A stretch of DNA of 64,000 nucleotides from Paraspadella gotoi (Eukaryota > Chaetognatha), in the NCBI GenBank assembly GCA_051294375.1, contig CM119265.1, positions 29,488,852 through 29,552,851 of the forward strand. Direction: 5' to 3'. Below the pieces are notes generated by a model. That model did not search any database and was not told the origin of the DNA. It saw nothing but the letters and a program-made list of their open reading frames with translations. The translations under genes and the position numbers were made by a program. The stretch's first letter is position 1. Each line of letters begins with the position of its first letter. Below, piece after piece: positions 25,255-35,852 of this stretch.

Positions 25255-25491
25255 GGATAGTTCAATGAGAGCAAAGATAGGATAGAAATGAAAGCAATGA
25301 TAGAATAGCAATGAAAGCAATGATAGAATAGCTCAATGAGAGCAATGATTGGATAGCAATGAGAGCAAAGATAGGATAGCTCAATGAGAGCAATGATAGG
25401 ATAGCGTTGCTGTTGAGGAAAGGCAAAACTAGAAATAGAGGGAGAGACTTATTTTCAATAGAAAGAAAAGTTAGGAAATTTTTAAAAATGA

Positions 25492-25528
<37 letters not shown>

Positions 25529-25800
25529 GATGACGAAGAAGGAAAGAAAGTCGTCCTCCTTCATCCTTCATCCTTCTTCCTTCTTCCTTCTTCCTTCTTC
25601 CTTCTTCCGTGTCCCGCGACCGAAGGGAAAACCAAGGGAAGGAGGGGAGACACTTCGCTTCCGTGTCTGTAAATAATGTCAGTAATGTCATCAAATGATT
25701 GTCAGTAATGTCATCAAATGTTTGTCAATAATGCAATCAAATATTTGCCTGTAATGTCTTCAAATGTTTGTCAGTAATGTCATCAAATGTTTTGTAAACT
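25255..25800. repeat. Cluster of tandem repeats in copy 2
   Basis: The 23-bp units with gataggatag (25,255-25,405), (GAC)n (25,491-25,526), CTTC tract (25,557-25,605) and 23-bp units with tcagtaatgtcatcaaatg (25,675-25,795) are the counterparts of 15,540-16,115. Confidence 0.8.
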
Positions 25801-26159
25801 ATGTCGTTTTGGTTGGTTTTCTGACTTACGTCGGCTTAGGGATTTATCATTGTTGAACAGTGGATTAGTTTAAGCCCTTGAAAGCGATTTTTATGTCTTG
25901 GCGAAGCCACTGGTTAACTATTTTGTCGGATGTGCAGATCGAGCAAGACCACAAATAGTTACATTTTCGGCTATGGAATTGTTGCCGACAAAAACCATCT
26001 ATCAAATGAAATATTGGTCGGGACCATGACGACAACGACGATGTCAATGATGACAACGACGACAATAACTAAAACGACGACGTCGACGACAACGATGACG
26101 ACGACGACAACGACGATGATTCAAAGAATAAATTCAAGTTTTTCGTTTTTTTATTTTTA

Positions 26160-26888
26160 GCCGGATCTGCTTTCAGCAGATCCCGACTCTATAATTCACT
26201 TTGTTGGTCTGTCGGTCCACCCCCTCAATATTGTTGGGCACTCACTTATATCATGTCAGTACATCGAATTATGATAAATTATGCAAAAAAAAGATGTCCG
26301 TCCATCCATCCGTCCGTCCGTCCGACCGTCCGTCCGTCCGTGTAGGTAGGGAAGTGTGTGATTGAAGTTTCGATGAAATCGTCCGTATGGAAATGAGTTT
26401 AAATGGAAAAAATAAAAATATATATTTCACTATTTTAACACCAATTACTCATGAGTGAATGGGGCGATAGACTTGAAATTTTGCATTTGGGTAGAAAAGT
26501 GTGTGATTAAACTGGAAATCAAGTTTCGATGGAATCGTTTGAGTGGAAATGAGTTTAAATGGAAAAAACAAAGAACCTATTTAACGATTTGATTATGCCT
26601 TTTTTTTCTTTTTATTTTAAATGTAAAAGCAAGATGTAATAATTAATCAAATAATTAATCAGTTAATTAATCAATTATTCAATTAATTAATTAATAATTA
26701 ATTAATCAGTCAATTAATCAATCAAAACAAACATTTCTGATCAAATTAATTAATTAATTGCCTATTTAAATAAATAATTAACTTGAATAAATTAATTATT
26801 AATTAATTAAATATTTAATTAACTTGAATTAATTATTAATCAATTATTTATTAATTAATTACCGATAATGATCGTGAGCAGATCCGAC
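26160..26888 (+). mobile_element. Complete short-TIR nonautonomous element (729 bp)
   Basis: Best copy of the family. Left end gccggatctgct followed by agcagatcccgac (a terminal hairpin), right end agcagatccgac, giving a 12-bp inverted repeat (gtcggatctgct). Internal order: block with tcggtccaccccctcaat, (GTCC)n at about 26,296-26,340, two related blocks each with gtgtgtgattgaa or gtgtgtgattaaa and gtttaaatggaaaaaa, then AATT tracts and cgataatgatcg. No transposase, so it needs an enzyme in trans. A clear target-site duplication was not identified. Confidence 0.65.
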
Positions 26889-26951
26889 ATTGTTTGCTCA
26901 AACTTGTTTTAATCAAGAAGACGAAGACGAAATTGACTCTTGGGAAAGAGG

Positions 26952-27172
26952 AGGAAGATGATGACGACGACCACAACGACGAAGATGACGACAAAGACGA
27001 CCACAACGACGACGACCACAACGATGACGAACACCACAATGACGACCACAACAATGACGACCACAACGATGACATCCACAACGATGACGACCACAACGAT
27101 GATGACCACAACGATGACGAACACAACGATGACGACCACAACGATGACGACCACAAGATGACGACAAAGACG
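26952..27172. repeat. 15-bp GAC-rich minisatellite
   Basis: Repeats of gacgaccacaacgat. Period 15 keeps frames open on both strands (Asp/His/Asn-rich, Thr/Met-rich, Val/Ile-rich). No coding support. Confidence 0.85.
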
Positions 27173-27195
27173 ACAACGAATGTTTTAGCAATCAA

Positions 27196-27232
27196 AGTCT
27201 CGGGTTCGAACCCTGAAAAGTCAAATTTGTCT
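27196..27232 (+). other. Isolated tRNA T-arm-like word
   Basis: ctcgggttcgaaccctgaa forms a five-pair T-arm-like hairpin with a GTTCGAA loop. The upstream D-arm and anticodon-arm equivalents are replaced by the minisatellite, so this is at most the tail of a tRNA-derived repeat. Confidence 0.3.
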
Positions 27233-27249
27233 TCTTTTCGCCTCAAGAC

Positions 27250-28005
27250 TCCAATTTATTGATTCCAAAGAAAAACTGAATTGATTTTTGGGCGGAGAAT
27301 CGAGGGCAGGGCAAGGTAGAAGACATGGTGACATGGAAAGGCATGAAAGGCATGAAACTAACTAGAAAGCACACGGCAAGAAAAGAAAAGATTAGAGAGT
27401 AAACAACAAGCCCAAACGCGGAAGAGCAAAAAAAAGGACAAGACAGGACAAGAAAAAAAAATCCACACGATTGATTCGCTAAAAATAGAAATGTTGCCTG
27501 TTTTAGCGACAGCCAGAGGCGATATTGAGGTTGCGCTGACAGTTCACTGACAGATCACTGACAGATCGCTGACATATCGCTGACAGATCGCTGACTGTTC
27601 ACTGCCATTAGGAGACTGTAGTACAAAATAAAAAATATGTGTTTTTTCAGTTTTGCTGTCAGAATAAAACATTTTCAGTTGCGGAATAAATTATTTATAT
27701 AAATTTCGTTGAAACTTTAACTTCGTATTTATTTTTAGATCTCCATTCATCTGATGTTTTCTACTGATTTCGTTTTATTACCAAAAAGAAACGTGACATA
27801 TTAAGAAGAAGCGAGAAAGAAAGAATAAAAAAGACTCTTTAACAGTTTTTAAATGTCAGGAATACATACATAGGTACATACATAGGTATATCTTTTTTAA
27901 TCATTTTGGAAAGTTTAAAAACGTTTTATGGTTCTTTAATGCTTAATTTTAATGTTTAATGTTAATCTAAATTTTATTTAATTTATTTTTGAAAAAAAAA
28001 TTGTC
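27250..28005. other. Intergenic AT-rich sequence with 11-bp repeats
   Basis: Contains about six imperfect units of ctgacagatcg (27,535-27,605). The rest is AT-rich without convincing exons. Confidence 0.5.
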
Positions 28006-28012
28006 AACTCAC

Positions 28013-28045
28013 GTCTTCAAAAAAGTTGGGAGCTTTTGGCGCCAT
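28013..28045 (-). CDS. Candidate first exon MAPKAPNFFED (unknown gene)
   Basis: The minus-strand ATG is followed by 11 codons (MAPKAPNFFED), then GAC followed by the donor gtgagt. The exon is 33 nt and phase 0. Local GC is higher than the AT-rich intron-like sequence downstream. Too short to assign. It ends in the same way (Asp codon plus gtgagt, phase 0) as the candidate at 25,112-25,198 on the same strand, so the two might be alternative first exons, but no shared downstream exon was found. Confidence 0.3.
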
Positions 28046-28297
28046 TTTTATCAAAGTGAAGACGACGACGATGACGACAATGACGATGATGACGATGATA
28101 ATGTAAACGATTTCGAGATAGTTTTGGATTTAAATTAAATTGAATCGTTCATCTCCAGTTGATGCTAAACAGTTTTAAAAACCTTTTTTATGAAGTATTA
28201 AAATAAATTAATTATTAAAAGTGATTTCTTCATCAGGATGATAATTAAAAATTTATTTTTTCATCAAATTTTCTTAGAACTAAAATCTAAATTTAAC

Positions 28298-28299
<2 letters not shown>

Positions 28300-28352
<53 letters not shown>

Positions 28353-28429
28353 AAAACAGAGAGCGAGAGAGAGATAGTTATTGGCGACAAAGAAACATGG
28401 AATCATCCAGAGATCAAGTCCGCAAGGGG

Positions 28430-28515
<86 letters not shown>
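28300..28515. repeat. (GA)n microsatellites
   Basis: Two long (GA)n tracts (28,301-28,350 and 28,431-28,516) flank about 80 bp of unique sequence. Confidence 0.9.
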
Positions 28516-28589
28516 GACCTCATGGCATCGAGATCAACTTTGGACGAAAAAAAGGATTCCATTTGGGAAATCGATTCTGGGGGGACTAG

Positions 28590-28800
28590 ATTTAGATTTG
28601 AGAAAAGGGAAAGGACAAGATTTTGATTTGGGAAAAGGTAAAGGACAAGATTTAGATTTGAGAAAAGGGAAAAGACAAGATTTAGATTTGGGAAAAGGGA
28701 AAGGACAATATTTAGATTTGGCTATTGGGAAAGGACAAGGTTTAGATTTGGGAAAAGGAAAAGGACAAAATTTAGATTTATGAAAAAGGAAAGGACAACA
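28590..28800 (+). repeat. 30-bp minisatellite
   Basis: About seven units of gggaaaggacaagatttaga plus tttgagaaaa. The 30-bp period gives an in-frame plus-strand reading of GKGQDLDLRK repeats joined to the preceding (GA)n frame. This could mimic a protein, but there is no splice or start evidence. Confidence 0.75.
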
Positions 28801-29334
28801 TTTTTAAATGGGCAAAGTGAAAGGATAAGATTAATATATGAAAAAAATAGCCTGAATAGTCTAAATGAGGTAGTACTTGTTTAATTCGTTGTACCAATTT
28901 CATAAAAAAGTCATAAAATCATATAAAGGGGAAATCAGAAAGAAAAAGTGACTCTAAAAGTCGAGATAAATGATAGAGGATTTAAAAAGAAAGAAAAATA
29001 AAAAAGGAAAAAGACATTCATGAACTAAGGAAGAAAATCCCGAATATGAGTCATAAGTTGGAGTCAATGAACTAAAAATAGAAAAAAGGGAAAAAAGAAA
29101 TAGGTCAAGATTTGAAAGAAAAAGAAAGAAGAAAAGAAGACAACTTTATATTATAAACAAATTATGGTTCGAAAAATTTTAAAAATAATTCATTATACAG
29201 TTATATAGTTAAGAATGGGCGGAGAATATTGTCGGAATATAACTAAGATTATCAAGCGTGAAAAAAAATATCAACATTTTATCATTTTCATTCTGACTTT
29301 TGCGAGTTGTCATTTCCATTTTGTCTCTTGATAG

Positions 29335-29414
29335 CAAAAGTCCGTGGGACTTTGGGCGAACGCAAATCGCCGGATGTTGTGGCCCAGACCTTGGAGGCCA
29401 AAAAGAATATTAAG
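29335..29414 (+). CDS. Candidate internal exon, 26 codons (unknown gene)
   Basis: A pyrimidine-rich acceptor (ttgtctcttgatag) precedes 80 nt with coding character and higher GC than its surroundings. The frame with two leading bases reads KVRGTLGERKSPDVVAQTLE then AKKNIK and reaches a possible donor (aag/gttcaa), which is weak. No family recognised and no neighbouring exon found. Confidence 0.3.
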
Positions 29415-29515
29415 GTTCAAAGTTCAAAATTTTGCCTTTTGGGTTCAAAGTTCAAAGTCAAGTCTTCAAAGTTATTTAATTTAGGTTTATAGTCGGGGAA
29501 TGAAAAGCAGATATT

Positions 29516-29748
29516 ATGGTGGACTAAAATCCACCAACCGTTCATCAGCGGCCATTGGTGCCGGAGGCAAGTCATTCGCCTCCCAACCCAAAGGTCCGGG
29601 GTTCTAGCCCGGTAGTCGCCTGGCAATTAAGAGGGACGGGGGCGCTTAACCCGCCTGTAACACGGTGTTACAGCCTGATCCAAAGCTCAGGGACTGCTTT
29701 TATTGAACGGTTCTGTCATTAACACTTATCATTAATTACTGTCTCTTC
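29516..29748 (+). mobile_element. Structured tRNA-like SINE, copy 1
   Basis: One of three copies (also 35,630-35,852 and 36,275-36,506). It begins with the hairpin tggtgga...tccacca. It then carries an A-box-like word (cagcggccattggtg), a hairpin ggaggc...gcctcc, a T-arm-like hairpin ccggg-gttctag-cccgg, a hairpin ctgtaaca-ccg/cgg-tgttacag, and a tail ending ctgtctcttc. The words accgttca near the start and tgaacggt near the end are inverted partners that could close the whole RNA. No poly-A tail. A short possible target duplication (atatt/atat) flanks it. Confidence 0.7.
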
Positions 29749-29749
29749 A

Positions 29750-30530
29750 ATATATATTTTTTCGATGATCGTTTTATTAATGAAAAACAAATTTACAAAA
29801 TTTAGCACAATCTCTAATATTTCTTTATTGCAAATCCCAAGTCATCGTAATATTAAAAAAAAAAAATTTCCTCAATTGCTATTATTATTTCTTGTTCCTT
29901 TTTATAGTAAAAATTATTATTAGCGGATAAAATGATAAGTTAAAATGGTGATATACTTTTAAAAAGAATGATAAATATAGAGAGAAACCGAAACAAATGA
30001 GACTATCTGTTCGGTCAAGCCAGCAGATATCGCTTTCCTTTCAGGGCTGTCATTTTGTTTTAATTAAACACTTATGATTAGAAATAAAAAACAGTCCTGC
30101 CATCTTTGGTTTCTAATTGAAAACTCAAGAGCAAGACAAAGTGCATTTATTGCTAATGAGAGTCGTTACATATTTCATAAAGTATTTGTAATTTGATTTT
30201 TTGTAATTGGAAATAGAAATATTTATTAATTTTTTTCCTTTTTTCTTCCGTAAATATTTACTTTTGTTTACATTTTTGTTAACGACCAAAATTTTTCAGG
30301 TTTACCATTAATTTTGTTCATACTTCTTTTTTACAGATTGTAAATTAAATCTTAAAACTAATGATTTAATCGTAATTAATTATATATAATTTTAGTATTC
30401 GTTACACTTGATACCTTTGCACTTGATTTCGTAACTACGTAAATTGATCGCAATTTTGTATTCAAATAAGTCGGTCTTGTTTTTTCGTTTTTTCGAAATA
30501 TAGAATGACTAAGCAGATTTAAAATTTAAG
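29750..30530. other. AT-rich intergenic sequence, no gene seen
   Basis: AT-rich with no open frame of coding character and no recognised repeat. Confidence 0.4.
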
Positions 30531-30539
30531 AGGCAGAGG

Positions 30540-30680
30540 TATTATTAAGTAGCATGGCCCGGGCTGAGGCATTGATTGGCATGCCCAGGGGGAGAGGCAT
30601 TGACTAGCATGCCCGTGTCAGAGGCATTGCATGGCATGCTCTCGGCATTAAGTGGAACTCTCGGGGCAGAGTCATTGATT
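30540..30680. repeat. GCATGC-containing tandem repeat
   Basis: Three to four imperfect units of about 34 bp with gaggcattgattggcatgcc. A single related unit lies at about 31,500-31,520. A different GCATGC-rich repeat occurs at 44,560-44,720. Confidence 0.6.
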
Positions 30681-31050
30681 AGTAGAGTAGAACTTATTTG
30701 AAATATGTTACAATGATAAATATATGTAGAATGATATTTTTATTAAGTAAAATAAATATTTTTTCATATTCTAAATGGATCTAAATAGAAATTATAATAT
30801 ATTTGAAGTAATATCCTAATGAAATAATATATTTTTAAAATATTTTTTTAAAATTTTTATTAAAGATTCATATATTTTTTAAAAAAATTAGATCAAAAAT
30901 AAAAAACATATTATTAAAAATTTAAATGTCTTCAGTATTAAACACAGCAAAAAAATATTTAACTTTTGATTTTTTTCATTTTTTATAGTAAAAACTATTA
31001 TATGATTTATTTATGTTTATATATTTAAACATTTTTTGCAGCTTTAAAAT

Positions 31051-31218
31051 TAAGGAAAAAGTATAAATTGTGATTCAGCAACAAATTTATTTGTTAATAA
31101 ATGGACATGTTTGGTTTACGAACCTTTATCAGCGCAGTTAGACACGTTTATTAACAAATAAATTTGTTCATTAATAAATAAATTTGTTGCTGAATGACAA
31201 TTTAAACTTTTTCCTTAT
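31051..31218 (-). mobile_element. Foldback element with degraded hammerhead-like core
   Basis: Arms at 31,051-31,102 and about 31,150-31,218 are inverted copies (aaggaaaaagt...ttgttaataaa). Between them, on the minus strand, a hammerhead-like core reads ctgataa - ggtt/aacc stem - aaac - atgtc at 31,104-31,142. The ribozyme consensus is CUGAUGA...GAAA...UH. Here the first box has CTGATAA and the G of GAAA is missing, so it is probably inactive. Such motifs are known in Penelope-like retroelements and retrozymes. No protein is encoded here. Confidence 0.5.
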
Positions 31219-31219
31219 G

Positions 31220-32727
31220 TTCCAAACGCAACGAAAAAGAAAGAAAATTACAACAACAGCTTTAAAATTAAAATATCATGTAATATATTTTATAAAGGTT
31301 TATTAATTTTCTAAATCTGTTCTTAAAATTGAAAACAAATAATAATAATATATTATAAATTTATAAGGATATGATTAAAAAAACTTAATTTCTGTTATTA
31401 TTATACTCAAAATTTTTATAAAGGAATTGAATTTTATATTTTATATATATAGAGGCACCAAAAAATATTGTAACTTGTTTCAAGTTTTTCATCGCTCCAC
31501 CCTATTGATTAGCATGCCAGAGAGAATTTGTTGCGGGGCAGGGAGAGAAGGAAGGAGGTTTTGCGGGGAACATATGAGACAATTTAGACATTTAGACATT
31601 TAGACATTTAGACATGTAATATACAAGTATAAACAAACTGAACTAAGAGTCAAAAACAGTATCAAGTAACAAAGAGACATCTTGGTAATAAAACATTAGA
31701 TTAAATTACAAAACTATTTAAGACTATTTAAGAATTCGATTTGGTGATAAACTAAGGTGGCCCGAAATTCTGAAAGAAATAAGATCGAAAAAGAGTCTCG
31801 TGTGGATCTCATGATTTCTTTCTAATCACTCATTCAGTCTTAGGTTTTATTTAAATTTTATTATAAAAGTTTTATTCAATCGACTTTATATTTTTATTAC
31901 TTTTCTTTAACGTTTAATGACGTTTTTAAAAGAAAAGTTTGGGTGTATTTACTTTTTATTTAACTTGTAAAAGTCAGAAGTGGTCATTCTTAGGTCCGCC
32001 CAACTCTGAAAAAACCAGTCTTACAGAGACAAGACAAATTAGCTCCTGTCTTTTTGCTAAGGGGCAAAGGTTAGCATTATACATTAGATGACGTTGCAGC
32101 CAGCGATGTTATGCTGATATTCTCAGTTTTTGTCGATTGTCACGTTTTGTCACGGGTTAACTCGTGTTGTCACGTCGAAAGCCAATTCGATGCTACAAAA
32201 CTTGATGCTAATTATATAAATATTATTTATCTGATAGTTAAAGAGACAATTGACTAATTGACAATTGATAATTTACTTACTAAGGAAAATCTTAGCCGAG
32301 TCTGAAAATTTTCTGGCTAAAATATAAGCATTCATTTTCTTAAATTCATTTTATCTGAAAATCTAAACAAGGTAAAAATGAACATTATTTAACATTTATA
32401 AACTGTGTAATTGATATTACGCAACAATTTCAATACAAGGAAAAACCAAATTTATTTAAGTAACACGAAAATAATGAGCACAAGTTTGATGAAAATTTAT
32501 TTTTTATTTAATATAATTCACTAACTACATTTATAATTTATAGTTTTTTTATGTTATAGTTGTATTAATTTCTGATGATAATGCAGGTTATGATCGTAAT
32601 TTTTTTTATAGTAGTAAATGGTTATGGCAGTTGTGGTGGTTGTTATAGTTATAGTATTGGTTATTGCTAAATGCTTTTACATTTTATACAAAAGTAAAAA
32701 CAGGCAAAATTAATGGGCTATTTATAG

Positions 32728-32782
<55 letters not shown>

Positions 32783-32790
32783 GACAGAGA
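31220..32790. other. AT-rich intergenic sequence
   Basis: Contains four tandem acatttagac units at about 31,585-31,615, otherwise AT-rich. Part of 32,500-32,800 may be the 3' untranslated region of the minus-strand gene that stops at 32,804: AATAAA-like words occur on the minus strand near 32,500. A (GA)n tract lies at 32,730-32,795. Confidence 0.4.
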
Positions 32791-32803
32791 GAGATAGACT
32801 CAT

Positions 32804-33439
32804 TTAATCCGGTCCTTTGATTGGAGAATTAAGCAAAGAATCTTGAGAATTGTTTATCGCATTTTTATGATTTAAGTTTGATTTGTTGTTGTTGTTGTTG
32901 TGGCTTGAATTGTCAATAAGAAAATGTTGCGTTGTGCTCGTCTTTCCCGATCTCGTAATATTCCGTTCCGGTATTTGGATGATCACCGATCTCCCTCCAT
33001 TGGGAAGTATTTCTAAAACAAAACGGAACATAGCTTTTATTGTTAAAGATAGACGAAATAGAATACTAATTAATACTAATGATTTGTGGCCAAGAACTTG
33101 GTTTCGCTTAGTTCCAGACTACATATTTATTAATAATAACATGACCGCCTACATTTTCCAAAACGCCCCATTTTATGAAATTGGTACAACCAATATAAAA
33201 ATTATCCATTCATTTAATAAATAAGCTATCTTGCCCCTGACTTTGACAGGCTTTGGTGGTTTAAGGCCTCCATCACTCTTACAAGATAATGACATAGCAG
33301 GTCCCTGCAAGCTTTCAATCAAGACTCTCTCACAGTCTCGTTTATTCACTCCCAGAGTACCTGGCTTCCCTATCAATAAAGCGGAAAATATTTCAAAGAA
33401 TGTTTCAATTGTATGAAGAGACCACTCCCTTAAGTATTA

Positions 33440-33481
<42 letters not shown>

Positions 33482-34922
33482 GATTATTATGATTATTAGT
33501 ATTATTATTTATCTTATTTTCCCAAAAAGCCCCATTGCATCCTAAATTTGGAATTAGGTCAATGATTAATGATTAATATTAGGTTAGGGATTAAGGTTAG
33601 AAATTATGAATAAAAGTTTAGGGTAAAATATTATTAGAAAAGTTTGAAATGAATTTTCAACAACGATTTTATTTGATAAAAACAGACATGTTTCGGCTTA
33701 ACTACAAGCCTTCATCAGCTTGTAGTTAAGCCGAAACATGTCTGTTTTTATCAAATAAAATCGTTGTTGAAAATTCATTTCAAACTTTTCTAATAATTAT
33801 TACACAACGAAAAGAAAGGATTATACCACAATGGGTAAAATATTATAATTATATTAGGGTTAGAAATCAAGGTTGAGGATTAAGGTTAAATATTTAAGTT
33901 AAAATTAAATTCTGGGATAACGGAAGAGAATTAGAGCGGTCAGGGAAAAAGGAGCTGTCATACGACAGACGGACAGAAAGACAGACATTGAGTCAGACAA
34001 ACGGAGATTGGATGGATAACAAACCTTCGAAAACTTCCACCGAAATTTGATTCGTGAAAAATTTTTGTCTTTGATTGATTTTCTCTTTCGTCTTTTCATT
34101 AACTAGAGACGACCCTGAGAGAAGAAAAAGAGAAATAGAAGCTAGAGCATTGCAGCATTAGAGAATTACGGCATTGCGGCATTATGAGAAGCATTGTTCC
34201 TCTTCCTACTGACATAAATTCAAGCTACGAATTAAAGAAACAGTTACACGATATTAGTGCTGTAGAATCACAGCATTAGATCATAAAATGTAGTTTTAAA
34301 TAACCTACCCTTTTTTAGAACAGCATCGTCGTCGTTGTTGTCATCGTCGTCGCTGTCGTCGTCATCATCTTCTTCTTTGAATCCAACACAATTTAAATCT
34401 TCTTGATTTTTCCAACTTTTATAACAACGACAAAAGATGATAACGATGATTGCGAAGAACAAAACAGTACAAAGAGAAATAATTAAATAATTTAATTCTT
34501 CATGTCCTGTAAATTCCTCAGATTTCTGTAAAAAAATAAATATTTTAAATATTAATATTTTCAATAAACAAAACAATGAGATGACCTATCAATTTTATTT
34601 TATGAATTCAAAATAATTGAAAATAACTTAAACTTTAAATTATCTCATGTAATAATATTGCTCCATTGTCCAAGAAAATTAAGCGCCTTTTTCCTTAACC
34701 ACTGAATCTAACCCCAATCATGAACCAATAAGTTGATTCTATATACGTCTAATCCTATTATCTAATAACTTCTAATATCCTATTTAATTTTGAAATTCAA
34801 CTGAAATTGGGCATTTTTCGCCAATATATCCAAAAATTAAAACTCACCCAAACTTCCAACTTTTCGGAAAATTTGCGTTCGTCAAAAATTGGCTGATTTG
34901 AGATTTCGTTAAAGTTATTCAT
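32804..34922 (-). CDS. Three-exon gene for a single-pass membrane protein (166 aa)
   Basis: Exon 1 is 34,848-34,922 (25 codons, MNNFNEISNQPIFDERKFSE...), ending in gtgagt. Exon 2 is 34,309-34,525 after tttttttacag (72 codons plus one base), ending in gtaggt. Exon 3 is 32,804-33,012 after tgttttag, completing a Glu codon and ending in TAA. All three phases fit, and an in-frame TAA lies upstream of the ATG. The product has a short N-terminal region without a clear signal peptide, one strongly hydrophobic segment (about residues 36-58, LNYLIISLCTVLFFAIIVII), a Cys/Arg/Lys boundary, an acidic run (about 76-92), then an Asn-rich tail ending SPIKGPD. Probably a type III single-pass protein with the acidic tail in the cytoplasm. 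Family not recognised. Confidence 0.6.
33228..33374 (-). CDS. Possible alternative exon within intron 2
   Basis: Inside the second intron of the preceding gene and on the same strand, an acceptor (ccgctttattgatag) precedes a GC-richer segment with an open frame, KPGTLGVNKRDCERVLIESL then QGPAMSLSCKSDGGLKPPKP. Its two leading bases would complete the codon left by exon 2. No donor restores the frame of exon 3, so it would have to act as an alternative last exon (stop near 33,175) or be an unrelated repeat fragment. Opposite-strand frames are also open here, so direction is uncertain. Confidence 0.3.
33434..33510. repeat. (TTA)n microsatellite
   Basis: About 75 bp of ATT repeats with a few G substitutions. 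Confidence 0.9.
33630..33797 (-). mobile_element. Perfect 80-bp inverted repeat with hammerhead ribozyme core
   Basis: Arms 33,630-33,709 and 33,718-33,797 are exact inverted copies around an 8-nt loop. On the minus strand, 33,685-33,718 reads CTGATGA, a stem ggctt/aagcc with a six-base loop, GAAA, then CATGTC. These are the conserved boxes of a type I hammerhead ribozyme with a minimal stem III (ACATGT is self-complementary, as in forms thought to work as dimers). Known hosts are Penelope-like elements and retrozymes. No reverse transcriptase is nearby. Confidence 0.65.
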
Positions 34923-35625
34923 TTTATTTAATTTGAAATCATAGTTCTTTAGCTTTTACTTAAAACTCTTTTTTTAGACACAAATCTATTTATCGAGAGT
35001 TACCCGCCGCAGAAATGATTTGATCAGATTAATTTAACAATTTGAAATTAGGTCATTTCAAGAGGTTAGTTTTTTTTTCGAATGGACAAACTTTAAATGG
35101 GATCGATTTTTAAGAGTTTTTTAAATAAAAAGGACAACAAAAAAAATGCTAAGTCATCATCAATAGGCAAAATAATTATGATTTTTTTAATTGGCTAAAC
35201 TTGCTTTTTATTTGATAATTAACTTCTTCCGAATTCGCATAGAGCTTAAGGGAATAAGTTTTGGATTTCCCCAAAAAAATTAGTGAGTCAGCGATTTTTT
35301 TTCTTTTCAAGCAAATGACGCATTTGGTTTTCGGCGGCGGCGGCATGTACCGCTTGATCTTAAGTTCAGTAACTTAGGGGAAGAAATCATGTTAAATACT
35401 TAGCATCTTTAACGATTTAAGAACGTTTTTGTTTTAAGGTTATAACGTTTCAGTAATTTTGTTGTTTTCATGTTTTTAAAAACAAGTTTAAGCAAACATT
35501 GTCGGATCTGTCTCCGATAATTAAGCGGTAAGAAGCTAATCCGTTGATAAAGCATGGTAATATTTTCTTACTTTCAATTTGTGATCTTAACAGATCATAA
35601 CACATTGTAATATAACAAATCATAA
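34923..35625. other. Upstream region of the membrane-protein gene
   Basis: AT-rich. A pocket of GC (ggcggcggcggcatg near 35,333-35,346) stands out but is not in a supported exon. The promoter of the minus-strand gene should lie here. No core promoter motif is clear. Confidence 0.35.
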
Positions 35626-35629
35626 CTTT

Positions 35630-35852
35630 ATGGTGGACTAAAATCCACCAACCGTTCATCAGCGGCCATTGGTGCCGGAGGCAAGTCATTCGCCTCCCAA
35701 CCCAAAGGTCTGGGATTCTAGCCCGGTGGACGCCTTGCAGTTAAGAGGGACGGGGCGCTTAACCCGCCTGTAACACCGTGTTACAGCCTGATCCAAAGCT
35801 CATATATTGAACGGTTCTGTCACTAAAACATAATAATAATTACTGTCTCTTC
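35630..35852 (+). mobile_element. Structured tRNA-like SINE, copy 2
   Basis: Same hairpin order as 29,516-29,748. It carries the perfect hairpin ctgtaaca-ccg-tgttacag and lacks a short segment after agctca. Flanks cataacttt and catactttt are a probable imperfect target duplication. Confidence 0.7.

Larger units (their letters stand above)
17040..26662 (+). repeat. Long direct duplication, copy 2
   Basis: Collinear with 8,040-16,982. The first 2.2 kb (24-bp and 18-bp minisatellites) is noisier than copy 1, while the remainder (19,300 on) is comparable to or cleaner than copy 1. Beyond 26,662 it continues without break to the right end of the TIR element and then into unique sequence. Copy 2 is therefore the one anchored to the right flank. 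Confidence 0.85.

Noticed and set aside
26851-27262. Asp/His/Asn-rich and Thr/Met-rich open frames
   Set aside because: They come from a 15-bp GAC-rich repeat. The frames on both strands are open for the same reason.
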